In this document: piece after piece, positions 57,446 through 64,000 of the stretch
How positions within the stretch are numbered: position 1 is the first letter of the stretch
Layout of the letters: each line of letters starts with the position of its first letter
Assembly: GCA_029213265.1 (NCBI GenBank)
Contig: JARGNG010000004.1
Coordinates: forward strand, 1 to 64,000
DNA length: 64,000 bases
Direction of reading: 5' to 3'
From: Verrucomicrobiales bacterium
GTDB lineage: Bacteria > Verrucomicrobiota > Verrucomicrobiia > Verrucomicrobiales > DEV007
Position numbers and translations under genes: made by a program
The notes under the pieces: model-generated
The model's database searches: none
What the model saw: the letters and a program-made list of their open reading frames with translations, nothing else
What the model was told of the DNA's origin: nothing

Positions 57446-58768
57446 CTACCCCTCTTGAGTCCTACCCAGCGCCTTCGCAAAAACATCTGCGGTCGCCTTT
57501 GCCATCGCCTCCTGCCCCCCGTTTTTTCGAACCCAGTTTTGTCCTGCTTTCGCCAGAGACGCCGCTTTTTCAGGCGATTCCAACAAGTCTGCAAGTTTCG
57601 CGGCGAGATCCCCGGGGCTTTCCGGATCACAGAGAGAGCCCGCTCCCGATTGCCGGATCAGTTCGGGAAAAATGCCGCGATTCGGAAACACGACCGGCAA
57701 TCCGCAAGCCATTGCCTCCAAGGCATACAACCCTTTGGGTTCGACGAATCGGGCCGGAACACTGAACACATCGATTCCCTCGAAGAATTTCACCTTGGCC
57801 TCGCCATCGGGTGCCTCCAGATGAACGAACCGCTCGTTCAATCCGGCAGCTTCGATTTTGGCAAGTTGCTCCGCGTAGAAACCGCGATCCTTTTCGGAGA
57901 GCCATCCGGCAACCTGCAGCGTCGCATCGGGAAACTCGGGGGCAAGTTTCACAAACGCATCCACGAGGATATCGAAACCCTTTTCCGGAGCGAGTCGGGC
58001 GAAGTAGCCGATTACCTGTCCTGAACTCCGGCCCGATCGCTTCTCCACGACCGGATCGAACTCATGAATCGGAACACCCAGTGGTGTCAGTGAGAATTTC
58101 TCCGGGGGAATCCCAAGCATCTCCACCATTCGCTCGCGATAAAACTCGGAAAAGGTCAGAAAGCCATCGGCGGCCTCTGCAAGATCCTTCATTTCCGAGA
58201 GCACCTGCTCCCGCCAGGGCTCCTGCAGTTCATCGAGAAACACATCATCGCCCTGCAAGGTCACGTAGACAGGGATTCCGAGTTCACGTTTCAAAGCAGG
58301 GATACATCCCCCGACCAGCAGATTGGTGAGACAAATCAGATCGGGCTTTACGACCTCTTTCAGCCAGTGAACGAGACGGCCGACCTCCTTTTTCTGATAC
58401 CCATGTTCCCCCTTCACCATGGACAGGGTCATCGCACCCAGTTCGGCCGCGTTTACCGACATCGCACCGGAGGCGACCCGGCGAATCAGTCCCGGATTGT
58501 CGAGCCAGCGATCCAGAAAATTGGGAAGATGTCGGAACAGAGGGATTTTCTGTTGAAGATACACATTGATTCCCCCGAAAAACACCTGGTCCACGGAATG
58601 GTCCTCTTCATCCACCCGAATCGGAGTGTAGAGCGGAAGCAGGAGAACATCCCATCCCAGATTTTCCATCCCCGTGACGAGAGAATTGTCGCGGATACAG
58701 CTTCCGCAGTACATGCCCCCGGCACCGGCTGTAATGTAGACAATTTTGGGTTTCAAGTTCACGGGCAA
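57446..58768 (-). CDS. GT4-family glycosyltransferase
   Basis: 440 residues, GT-B fold. The acceptor-side N-terminus reads PKIVYITAGAGGMYCGSCIRDN, and the donor-side C-terminal half holds GYFARLAPEKGFDILVDAF and the family EPKGLYALEAMACGLPVVF (E-x7-E). Likely peripheral to the inner membrane, transferring a nucleotide-activated sugar. Its specific acceptor is unknown. It stands alone on the minus strand, convergent with the regulator. Confidence 0.92.
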   Translation of the reverse strand: MPVNLKPKIVYITAGAGGMYCGSCIRDNSLVTGMENLGWDVLLLPLYTPIRVDEEDHSVDQVFFGGINVYLQQKIPLFRHLPNFLDRWLDNPGLIRRVASGAMSVNAAELGAMTLSMVKGEHGYQKKEVGRLVHWLKEVVKPDLICLTNLLVGGCIPALKRELGIPVYVTLQGDDVFLDELQEPWREQVLSEMKDLAEAADGFLTFSEFYRERMVEMLGIPPEKFSLTPLGVPIHEFDPVVEKRSGRSSGQVIGYFARLAPEKGFDILVDAFVKLAPEFPDATLQVAGWLSEKDRGFYAEQLAKIEAAGLNERFVHLEAPDGEAKVKFFEGIDVFSVPARFVEPKGLYALEAMACGLPVVFPNRGIFPELIRQSGAGSLCDPESPGDLAAKLADLLESPEKAASLAKAGQNWVRKNGGQEAMAKATADVFAKALGRTQEG

Positions 58769-58876
58769 GAGAGACGCTCAGGAAGGATTACGCGGTCGAA
58801 AGAAAACAGGGCATCATAACGCCAATGAATGTGGGAAAAGCGGGCTTACTATACCTCCAATCCAGTAGATTCAGCC

Positions 58877-60415
58877 ATGAAGTTTTCACTCCTTTTTTTG
58901 CTCCTCGCAACCACTTCCCTTTCCTTTGGCGACTGGCCCCAGTGGCGCGGGCCGGATCGCAATGGAGTCGCTTCGTCCAACGCCGTTTTGCCGGATGGGA
59001 TTCCTGAAGACTACGAAGTCGCGAAAAAGTGGGAATTCACCGGAATCCCGAGCGATCACTATGGCGGACACGGGAGCGTTTCGATCAGCGACGGAAAGGT
59101 TTTCCTATCGATTGTCTGGCACAGGGACGAGCCCACCGAAACACGATCGGTCAACGGAGACGTGCTTTCCACCTTAGGCTATCGGGGGACCTCTTCGCTT
59201 CCCAAAGAGGTGGTCGCAAAAATGGAGGACGAAAGACTGAACCTGAGCCGCCGTCTTCGTGGTGCCGCCCTCGATGAATGGGCCGCAGAATGGGTCGAGG
59301 ATAATCTCGATCCGAAAACACAACTGAGCCTCGGCAGTTGGGTCATCAGTCGATTCAAAAAAGGAAAAGCAGCCATCTCGCTCGCTGACTTCGAAACGCT
59401 TCGCGCCGCTCCGAAAGAATTTGCGAACCAGTCCGAAATGGAAGCGTGGGTGAATGCGCAGGATTTGGGAGAAGGCATCGCAGCTCAAGTCATCGCCGCT
59501 GTTCCAAACACGAAGAAAGTCGCCAGCGACGTTGTCCTTTGCCTCGATGCAGCAAACGGAGACCAGGTCTGGCGCTTTGAAGTCCCCGGGCATCCCAGCG
59601 GTCGCTCATCTTCCAGTACTCCGGCAGTTCATGATGGCCATGTCTATGCCGCGCTCAGCGAAAACCTCTACAGTGTAGATGCTTCCACCGGAAAAGAAAT
59701 CTGGCGCGCTGCCCTGACTGGCCGAAAAGGACCGGCCTCGTCCCCCCTGGTTGCTCACGGAAAAGTCTTTCTCCAGCAGAACCGTCTCTCAGCCTTCGAT
59801 ACCGAAACGGGGGAGGAAGTCTGGAAAAATGACGAGGTGAAGGGCGCAAACCAATCGCCCGCGATGTGGCAGAATGTCATTCTCTGCAACTCGTCGAAAA
59901 ACCTCGTCGGCGTGGATGCCGAAAGTGGAGCAACCCTGTGGTCGGTCGCCGGTGGAGGCGACGGAACCCCGGTTGTTTCGGGAGACCACGTCGTCGTTTC
60001 GAGCCGATCCGAAGGAAAGAATCTGATCGCCTACCACCTCGGCAATGAAGGCCCGAAAGAACTCTGGACGAAGGAATTCCTCGCCCGCCGCTATGGCTCC
60101 AGCCCCATCGTTCATGCCGGACATGTTTATCATCTCGGCAGCGAACGACACTTGTGCATCGATCTGCAAACCGGTGCGCAGAAGTGGGAGCGCAAGGCTT
60201 CCTCTTCCATATCCTCCCCCATTCTGGCCGGCGGGAAGCTTCTCGTGTACGAAAACAGAGGCGGCTTTGCTTTGCTGATTGCAGCAGATCCGGAAGAATA
60301 CAAGTCCCTCGGACGCACCAAAGTAGGAGCGCTCTACTGTGCCTCACCCGCACTGGTTGGAAATCTTCTCTTCCTGCGGACAAAAGAGAGTGTCGCCTGC
60401 TTCGAATTCGAATAA
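58877..60415 (+). CDS. PQQ-like beta-propeller (BamB-like) secreted protein
   Basis: 512 residues from the ATG at 58877, which opens a signal peptide (MKFSLLFLLLATTSLSFG). The mature N-terminus DWPQWRGPDRNGVAS is the standard opening of the PVC PQQ-repeat family. Repeats such as VLCLDAANGDQVWRFEVPG and LYSVDASTGKEIWRAAL form a propeller. There is a helical insert (~residues 100-205). PQQ binding is not proven; members may be scaffolds or dehydrogenases. Confidence 0.9.
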   Translation: MKFSLLFLLLATTSLSFGDWPQWRGPDRNGVASSNAVLPDGIPEDYEVAKKWEFTGIPSDHYGGHGSVSISDGKVFLSIVWHRDEPTETRSVNGDVLSTLGYRGTSSLPKEVVAKMEDERLNLSRRLRGAALDEWAAEWVEDNLDPKTQLSLGSWVISRFKKGKAAISLADFETLRAAPKEFANQSEMEAWVNAQDLGEGIAAQVIAAVPNTKKVASDVVLCLDAANGDQVWRFEVPGHPSGRSSSSTPAVHDGHVYAALSENLYSVDASTGKEIWRAALTGRKGPASSPLVAHGKVFLQQNRLSAFDTETGEEVWKNDEVKGANQSPAMWQNVILCNSSKNLVGVDAESGATLWSVAGGGDGTPVVSGDHVVVSSRSEGKNLIAYHLGNEGPKELWTKEFLARRYGSSPIVHAGHVYHLGSERHLCIDLQTGAQKWERKASSSISSPILAGGKLLVYENRGGFALLIAADPEEYKSLGRTKVGALYCASPALVGNLLFLRTKESVACFEFE

Positions 60416-60465
60416 GTCCCCCTGACCAGCCATTTCGCGAATCTCAGATTTTCGCAAAAAAGCAC

Positions 60466-60493
60466 TTTACAGACAGTTCTGTCTGTTTATTAT
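60466..60493 (+). promoter_or_regulatory. tetR promoter
   Basis: TTTACA, 16 bp, TATTAT. The ATG lies 8 bp past the -10. The TetR operator palindrome occupies the spacer. Confidence 0.6.
60469..60486 (+). promoter_or_regulatory. TetR operator (autoregulatory)
   Basis: ACAGACAG-TT-CTGTCTGT, a perfect 8-bp inverted repeat placed between -35 and -10 of the tetR gene; a further half-site AGACAG touches the ATG. Confidence 0.7.
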
Positions 60494-60501
60494 ATAGACA
60501 G

Positions 60502-61062
60502 ATGAGAAAACCAAACGCCAGAGAAAGAATCCTTGAGACCGCGTCCCGGCTCTTTTTCAAGCGCGGCTACTCAGAAGTGGGAATCAATGAGATCATTGAG
60601 AAGGCGGAAACGGCGAAGGCCAGTTTCTACCAGCACTACCCTTCCAAGGAAGCGCTCTGCGAGGCTTGGCTTTCTCACGTCCACGATAAGTCGGAAATCA
60701 GCCGTTCCGGGATTCTCGACATGGACAGGCCCGCCAGTGAAAAGCTGGAGCTTTACTTTGATCAACTGGAGACTTTTATGAAGCAGAGCGAGTTTCGCGG
60801 CTGCCCATACTCCAACACGGGGGCTGTCTCAGACGAAAGCTGTTCAGGCATTCTTGAGCAGATCCAGGGACACAAAGAATCCATTCGCCAGTTCTTTCGG
60901 GAAATCTGCTTTCAGCATGGCGGCGACCGTGAGAAGGCGGATCAAGATGGGGACCGGCTTTTTGTCCTCTACTCAGGTGCTACGACCGAATGCCAGAATA
61001 TGAAGGATCTCTGGCCCGTTCACTCCGCACGAGCGGCCGCCCTGGAACTGCTCAAGCACTGA
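60502..61062 (+). CDS. TetR/AcrR-family repressor
   Basis: 186 residues from the ATG at 60502; the track start at 60154 runs into the previous gene in another frame. HTH domain at the N-terminus (ARERILETASRLFFKRGYSEVGINEI, KASFYQHYPSKEALCEAW), ligand domain with a Cys (CPYSNTGAVSDESCSG) as in the TetR_C group with redox or electrophile-type effectors. It binds, in all likelihood, the palindrome in its own promoter, and a related site before the downstream sigma factor gene. Confidence 0.93.
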   Translation: MRKPNARERILETASRLFFKRGYSEVGINEIIEKAETAKASFYQHYPSKEALCEAWLSHVHDKSEISRSGILDMDRPASEKLELYFDQLETFMKQSEFRGCPYSNTGAVSDESCSGILEQIQGHKESIRQFFREICFQHGGDREKADQDGDRLFVLYSGATTECQNMKDLWPVHSARAAALELLKH

Positions 61063-61085
61063 ACCGACTTTTTTTGCCGAAACAA

Positions 61086-61104
61086 ACAGACAGAACATTC
61101 TGTT
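61086..61104 (+). promoter_or_regulatory. second TetR-like operator, before the ECF sigma gene
   Basis: ACAGACAG followed by an inverted CAGAA-CA-TTCTG; the half-site is identical to that of the tetR operator. Lies 25-43 bp before the sigma start at 61129. Confidence 0.55.
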
Positions 61105-61128
61105 AATGATTTTACACCACCAATCGAT

Positions 61129-61716
61129 ATGAATACCAACACTCTCAATCCAGACCATTGGAATGTGGATTATCGCGACTATCTGATCCGCTTCGCCCTC
61201 CAACGCGTTTCCGACTACGGGACTGCTGAGGACCTGGTTCAGGATACCTTTCTCTCCGGATGGAACGCCCGTGCCAGATTCCGTGGCGACTGCAGCGAGC
61301 GGACCTGGTTGACCGGAATTCTCCGAAACAAGGTCATCGATCACTACCGGAAGACAGGACGCCGCCCTTCCGTCCTCACCACCGACCTCGATTCCGCAGG
61401 TCCCGAGCAGGAGACCAATTCCTGGATTGACCGGCAGCCTGACCTTCGTTCCGTGAATCGCCCGGAGGCGGAAACAGAGCGTCATGAGTTTTTGGAAGAA
61501 TTGGAAGAAGCCGTTTCGTCCCTCCCCGAAAAGATGGGGCGGGCGTTCAAAATGCGGGAAATGCAGGGCTACTCCACTGAGGAGATCGTCCGGGAACTGG
61601 GAATCTCCAAGGCCAACCTATGGGTCCTCATTCATCGCGCCAAACAGTCTTTGAGTGAGATTCTGACCGAAGAATGGAGTGAGATTGACGAGTTTGGCGG
61701 TCTCCGTGCGGCATAA
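61129..61716 (+). CDS. ECF-type RNA polymerase sigma factor
   Basis: 195 residues, regions 2 and 4 only. Region 2: YRDYLIRFALQRVSDYGTAEDLVQDTF and RTWLTGILRNKVIDHYRK. Region 4: EAVSSLPEKMGRAFKMREMQGYSTEEIV and SKANLWVLIHRAKQSL. No anti-sigma gene of a standard type (zinc-binding ASD) follows, but a 53-residue ORF does. It may be controlled by the TetR protein upstream through the shared operator. Confidence 0.94.
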   Translation: MNTNTLNPDHWNVDYRDYLIRFALQRVSDYGTAEDLVQDTFLSGWNARARFRGDCSERTWLTGILRNKVIDHYRKTGRRPSVLTTDLDSAGPEQETNSWIDRQPDLRSVNRPEAETERHEFLEELEEAVSSLPEKMGRAFKMREMQGYSTEEIVRELGISKANLWVLIHRAKQSLSEILTEEWSEIDEFGGLRAA

Positions 61717-61872
61717 GAAAAGAATTCGAAAGAATTTCTGCATACTTCGGGACAGAAACTCGTATTCCCCCTCAGTTACTTCACTCACTTTTGCTCTCAC
61801 TGTCACGAATGAGACACTCAGAACAATAATTTATTGAACTCCCGTTGATTGACCCTCAACTGACCACCCAAC

Positions 61873-62034
61873 ATGGCCGAACTGGCAAAACAGATTATCA
61901 AACAGCAGTGGGAGAAGCGCCACGACCCCGATCCCGGCATCCGGAATCAGGCAGTAAGCTTGATCAAAACCCATGTCGTGATGATTCGCAGTTGGGAAAG
62001 AAAGGCGAAGCAGGCCCAGAGCCTAGCCGTTTAG
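61873..62034 (+). CDS. 53-residue small protein, unknown (below ORF-track cutoff)
   Basis: ATG at 61873 to TAG at 62032-62034. It is basic and helical (MAELAKQIIKQQWEKRHDP, then WERKAKQAQSLAV), with no membrane helix. The composition is more protein-like than the 69-residue ORF in the other frame. It sits 156 bp after the ECF sigma factor, where an anti-sigma partner is common, but it lacks the anti-sigma zinc motif. It may be a small regulator or a chance ORF. Confidence 0.4.
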   Translation: MAELAKQIIKQQWEKRHDPDPGIRNQAVSLIKTHVVMIRSWERKAKQAQSLAV

Positions 62035-62069
62035 CCATCCGATCCAGAGCCTGAGTCTCGAAAGATTTT

Positions 62070-62110
62070 AGATGTTAACTAAAAGTTTTAAAAACTTTTA
62101 GTTAACATCT
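62070..62110. promoter_or_regulatory. 41-bp perfect palindrome
   Basis: 20-bp perfect arms (AGATGTTAACTAAAAGTTTT and its complement) around a single A. Each arm contains an AACT-NNN-AGTT near-palindrome, so the structure looks like two dimer sites with 16 bp between centres. No G/C-rich stem or T-run, so not a standard terminator. 26 bp before the NlpC/P60 start. Confidence 0.7.
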
Positions 62111-62132
62111 CTTAAATATGAATTAAAGTTAT

Positions 62133-62150
62133 GGAATGGACTTCCATTCC
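62133..62150 (+). promoter_or_regulatory. hairpin over the start codon of the NlpC/P60 gene
   Basis: GGAATGG-ACTT-CCATTCC, a 7-bp perfect stem in the mRNA with the ATG (62136) in the left arm. Confidence 0.4.
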
Positions 62151-62978
62151 GTATCGCCGCGTCTCTTCATCGCACTCACGATTGTTACGCTTCCCGCCCT
62201 TTCCACCATGGCCGGGCCCAAAGCGCGTTCTTTCCGTCCGATCATCCCGATCAAGCAGAACGTAAAGAGTGGTTCCGACAATACCGTGAGCCAGACCGTG
62301 AAGCTCACGATTCCTTCCCCTCCCATCCCTGAACCGGCTGTTTCCCTCTTCCCCGACGATACCGTTCCGGAAATCAATCTCCCTCCTGAATCGGAGAAGC
62401 CGCTCCACAACGAGGAGGGTGAATTTTCGGAGATGCAGGAAACCGATCTTGACTCAGACACATCGATCGCAAAAGACACGGAGACGTCGCGAAAGAACGG
62501 ACCGACACTTCAAAGACTCCGTGAAGAGGCACATATACTTGCCGACATGGGCTTGAAATACAAATTCGGAGCAGACGATCCCGATTCGGGCGGACTCGAT
62601 TGCTCGGGAGCGATGCAATATCTTCTCAACAAAATTGGAATCGACGATGTGCCGAGGACTTCCTACGACCAGTACTACTGGCTCAAGAAAAAGAAGAAAC
62701 TCGATGATGTCTATGGCAAAGGAGCTGCCCAGAAGATGTTCAAGAAGCTCTCTCCGGGTGATCTCATCTTTTGGGGAGGCACCTGGAAGTCAGGGCATCG
62801 CGTATCCCACGTCATGCTCTACATGGGATACAACCCGGCCGAGGAGAAGCATTATGTCTTCGGCGCGCGCAGCAAGAGCTCGGAAGGACTACTCGGACAC
62901 GGGGTTGACATTTTTGAACTGGACCCGAGCCGTGGACGTCTTATTGCTCATGGCAAGATTCCCGGACTGATCTATTGA
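62136..62978 (+). CDS. NlpC/P60-family cell-wall hydrolase
   Basis: 280 residues, signal peptide (LFIALTIVTLPALSTMAG) followed by a ~100-residue low-complexity linker rich in Pro/Ser/Asp, then the NlpC/P60 peptidase: LDCSGAMQYL (catalytic Cys), GHRVSHVMLYMG (His). It cleaves peptides in peptidoglycan (D-Glu/DAP linkage in the family), outside the cytoplasm. Transcription is probably controlled through the 41-bp palindrome directly upstream; translation perhaps by the start-codon hairpin. Confidence 0.9.
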   Translation: MDFHSVSPRLFIALTIVTLPALSTMAGPKARSFRPIIPIKQNVKSGSDNTVSQTVKLTIPSPPIPEPAVSLFPDDTVPEINLPPESEKPLHNEEGEFSEMQETDLDSDTSIAKDTETSRKNGPTLQRLREEAHILADMGLKYKFGADDPDSGGLDCSGAMQYLLNKIGIDDVPRTSYDQYYWLKKKKKLDDVYGKGAAQKMFKKLSPGDLIFWGGTWKSGHRVSHVMLYMGYNPAEEKHYVFGARSKSSEGLLGHGVDIFELDPSRGRLIAHGKIPGLIY

Positions 62979-63002
62979 GACAAGAAGGGCACCCTCCCCC
63001 TC

Positions 63003-64000
63003 CTATTTCATCGGAGCGAGAAGATCATCCAGTTCGCTTTCGGAAAAAGCGAGTTTCTGGGGAGTCCCTTCGAGAATGCCTTCGAAGAGCGCTCTCTTCT
63101 TTTGTTGGAGCAATAGGATTTTCTCCTCAATGGTCCCGGCGGTAATCAACTTGTAGACAAAGACAGGATTCTTCTGACCAATGCGGTAGGCCCGATCCGT
63201 CGCCTGCGCCTCAAGAGCGGGATTCCACCACGGATCAAAGTGAATCACGGTGTCAGCTGCGGTGAGATTCAGACCCGTTCCTCCGGCACGAAGACTGATC
63301 AAAAACACCGGAGCTTTTCCGGCCTGGAAATCGTCACACAGCTGTCCCCGGTCTTTGGATTGTCCGGTCAGAATCAAATACCGGATTCCCTCCTTCTGAA
63401 GTGCTTCTTCAATAATCGCCAGCATCCCCGTGAACTGGGAAAAGATCAGGATCCTGCGGCCCGCCTGTACCATAGATGGCACCATGTCCATCAACAGATC
63501 CATCTTCGCAGATCCCTTTACTTTCTGAGCAGACGGAAGCTTCAGAAGCCGGGGGTGGTTGCAAACCTGCCGCAGCTTCATGAGAGCCTCCAGAACGAGG
63601 AGTCGCGAGCGTTCCGAGCCCAAACGCTCAATTTCGTCGTGAACCTCGCGGCTCACGGCGGCTCGAACCGCCTCGTAGAGCTCCACTTGCTTTGGCAATA
63701 GTTCGAGAGTGCGGACGATCTCGTTCTTGGGGGGAAGGTCTTTGGCGACGAGAAGCTTCGTTCGGCGGAGCATCAGGGGCGCGACGCGCTCCGAAAGCCG
63801 TTTGCGAAGCCCTTCATCCCTGTCTTTCTCAATCGGGGCCCGGAAGCAGCGGTTGAAGCTGTCCTCGCTCCCCAGATATCCGGGCATGAGAAAGTGAAAG
63901 AGCGACCAGAGTTCTCCGAGATTGTTTTCAATCGGAGTCCCGGATAGACAGAGCCGGTGCCGGGCATCGATTCGATAGGCAACCTTGGTGACCTGGGAAG
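63003..64000 (-). CDS. SNF2/SWI2-family helicase (5' end outside window)
   Basis: The frame is open to the right edge, so only the C-terminal ~330 residues are seen. LSGTPIENNLGELWSLFHFL is SNF2 motif III region, LMLRRTK follows, and the second lobe has IFSQFTGML, LRAGGTGLNLT and DPWWNPALEAQATDRAYRIGQ, all hallmarks. ATP-driven translocation on dsDNA; bacterial members are of the HepA/RapA or general SNF2 type, exact role unknown. Gene is convergent with the NlpC/P60 gene. Confidence 0.93.
   Translation of the reverse strand, partial: SQVTKVAYRIDARHRLCLSGTPIENNLGELWSLFHFLMPGYLGSEDSFNRCFRAPIEKDRDEGLRKRLSERVAPLMLRRTKLLVAKDLPPKNEIVRTLELLPKQVELYEAVRAAVSREVHDEIERLGSERSRLLVLEALMKLRQVCNHPRLLKLPSAQKVKGSAKMDLLMDMVPSMVQAGRRILIFSQFTGMLAIIEEALQKEGIRYLILTGQSKDRGQLCDDFQAGKAPVFLISLRAGGTGLNLTAADTVIHFDPWWNPALEAQATDRAYRIGQKNPVFVYKLITAGTIEEKILLLQQKKRALFEGILEGTPQKLAFSESELDDLLAPMK

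Larger units (their letters stand above)
61717..62135. other. intergenic region between sigma factor and NlpC/P60 genes
   Basis: 420 bp holding the 53-residue ORF, an AT-rich tract and the 41-bp palindrome. No tRNA, no riboswitch recognised. A weak TCTCA/TGAGA inverted repeat lies near 61793-61813. Confidence 0.6.

Noticed and set aside
60430-60460. GCGAA/TTCGC hairpin after the PQQ propeller gene as a terminator
   Set aside because: Five-bp stem followed by an A-run, not a T-run, on the coding strand.
61845-62054. 69-residue ORF in the sigma-NlpC gap
   Set aside because: Overlaps the better 53-residue candidate in another frame; Pro/Arg/Ser-rich shadow-like composition.

Overview
The window looks like a chromosomal segment of a member of the Verrucomicrobiota (PVC superphylum), probably a free-living aerobic polymer degrader. 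The evidence is the gene families present: planctomycete/Verrucomicrobium-type cytochromes with CxxCH sites fused to other domains, a DUF1080 hydrolase, an FGly sulfatase, a Tat-exported Gfo/Idh/MocA oxidoreductase, SLA1-homology (SHD1) secreted proteins, a DUF6807/PmoA-like protein and PQQ-propeller proteins. No phage, insertion sequence, CRISPR array, rRNA or tRNA was recognised.

Layout. 1-2.5 kb: molybdopterin genes moaA (cut by the left edge) and moaC, with a DUF6807 gene on the opposite strand between them. 2.5-6.1 kb (minus): an SHD1 protein, a fumarylacetoacetate-hydrolase-family enzyme, a transglutaminase-like protein and a truncated haemoglobin. 6.3-8.3 kb: a cytochrome/leucine-rich-repeat protein, a pair of ~100-bp repeats and a coiled-coil protein. 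8.7-13.5 kb: PPi-dependent phosphofructokinase and pyruvate phosphate dikinase, which together suggest reversible, pyrophosphate-based glycolysis; the dikinase carries histone-H1-like lysine tails. 15.2-22.8 kb: a FecA-like TonB-dependent receptor behind a likely Fur box, followed by a tightly coupled TonB energising operon (DUF3450, TtpC-like ExbB, ExbB, ExbD, TonB, TPR). 22.8-27.6 kb: an unknown protein with an enolase-superfamily enzyme, then a coupled phosphodiester glycosidase-sulfatase pair. 27.6-30.1 kb: a secreted unknown and an unusual FHA / coiled-coil / GrpE-like fusion. 30.2-33.7 kb: secreted trypsin-like protease, Gfo/Idh/MocA protein, membrane protein. 33.8-38 kb: dnaG-rpoD, where RpoD has a long Lys/Ala-rich N-terminus, then a small membrane protein. 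38.1-42.3 kb: M48 lipoprotein, formyl-THF cyclo-ligase, an SHD1 protein with two CCxxC metal-binding-like repeats, a secreted unknown, DUF1080 and a membrane protein. 42.4-49 kb: two very large divergent cytochrome fusion proteins. 49.1-53 kb: a repetitive Pro-rich protein, GT39 and GT2 glycosyltransferases, a lipoprotein. 53-60.4 kb: ROK kinase, large FAD oxidoreductase, PAS-AraC regulator, GT4 glycosyltransferase, PQQ propeller. 60.5-64 kb: autoregulated TetR, ECF sigma factor, a 53-residue ORF missed by the track, a 41-bp palindrome, NlpC/P60 hydrolase and an SNF2 helicase cut by the right edge.

The genes best explained as working together are the PPi glycolysis pair, the TonB operon with its receptor, dnaG-rpoD, and the TetR/ECF pair that share an ACAGACAG operator half-site. 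The least explained structures are the FHA-GrpE fusion, the lysine-rich tails on PPDK and RpoD, the 41-bp palindrome before the NlpC/P60 gene, and several intergenic hairpin repeats. No complete new defence or mobile system was found.
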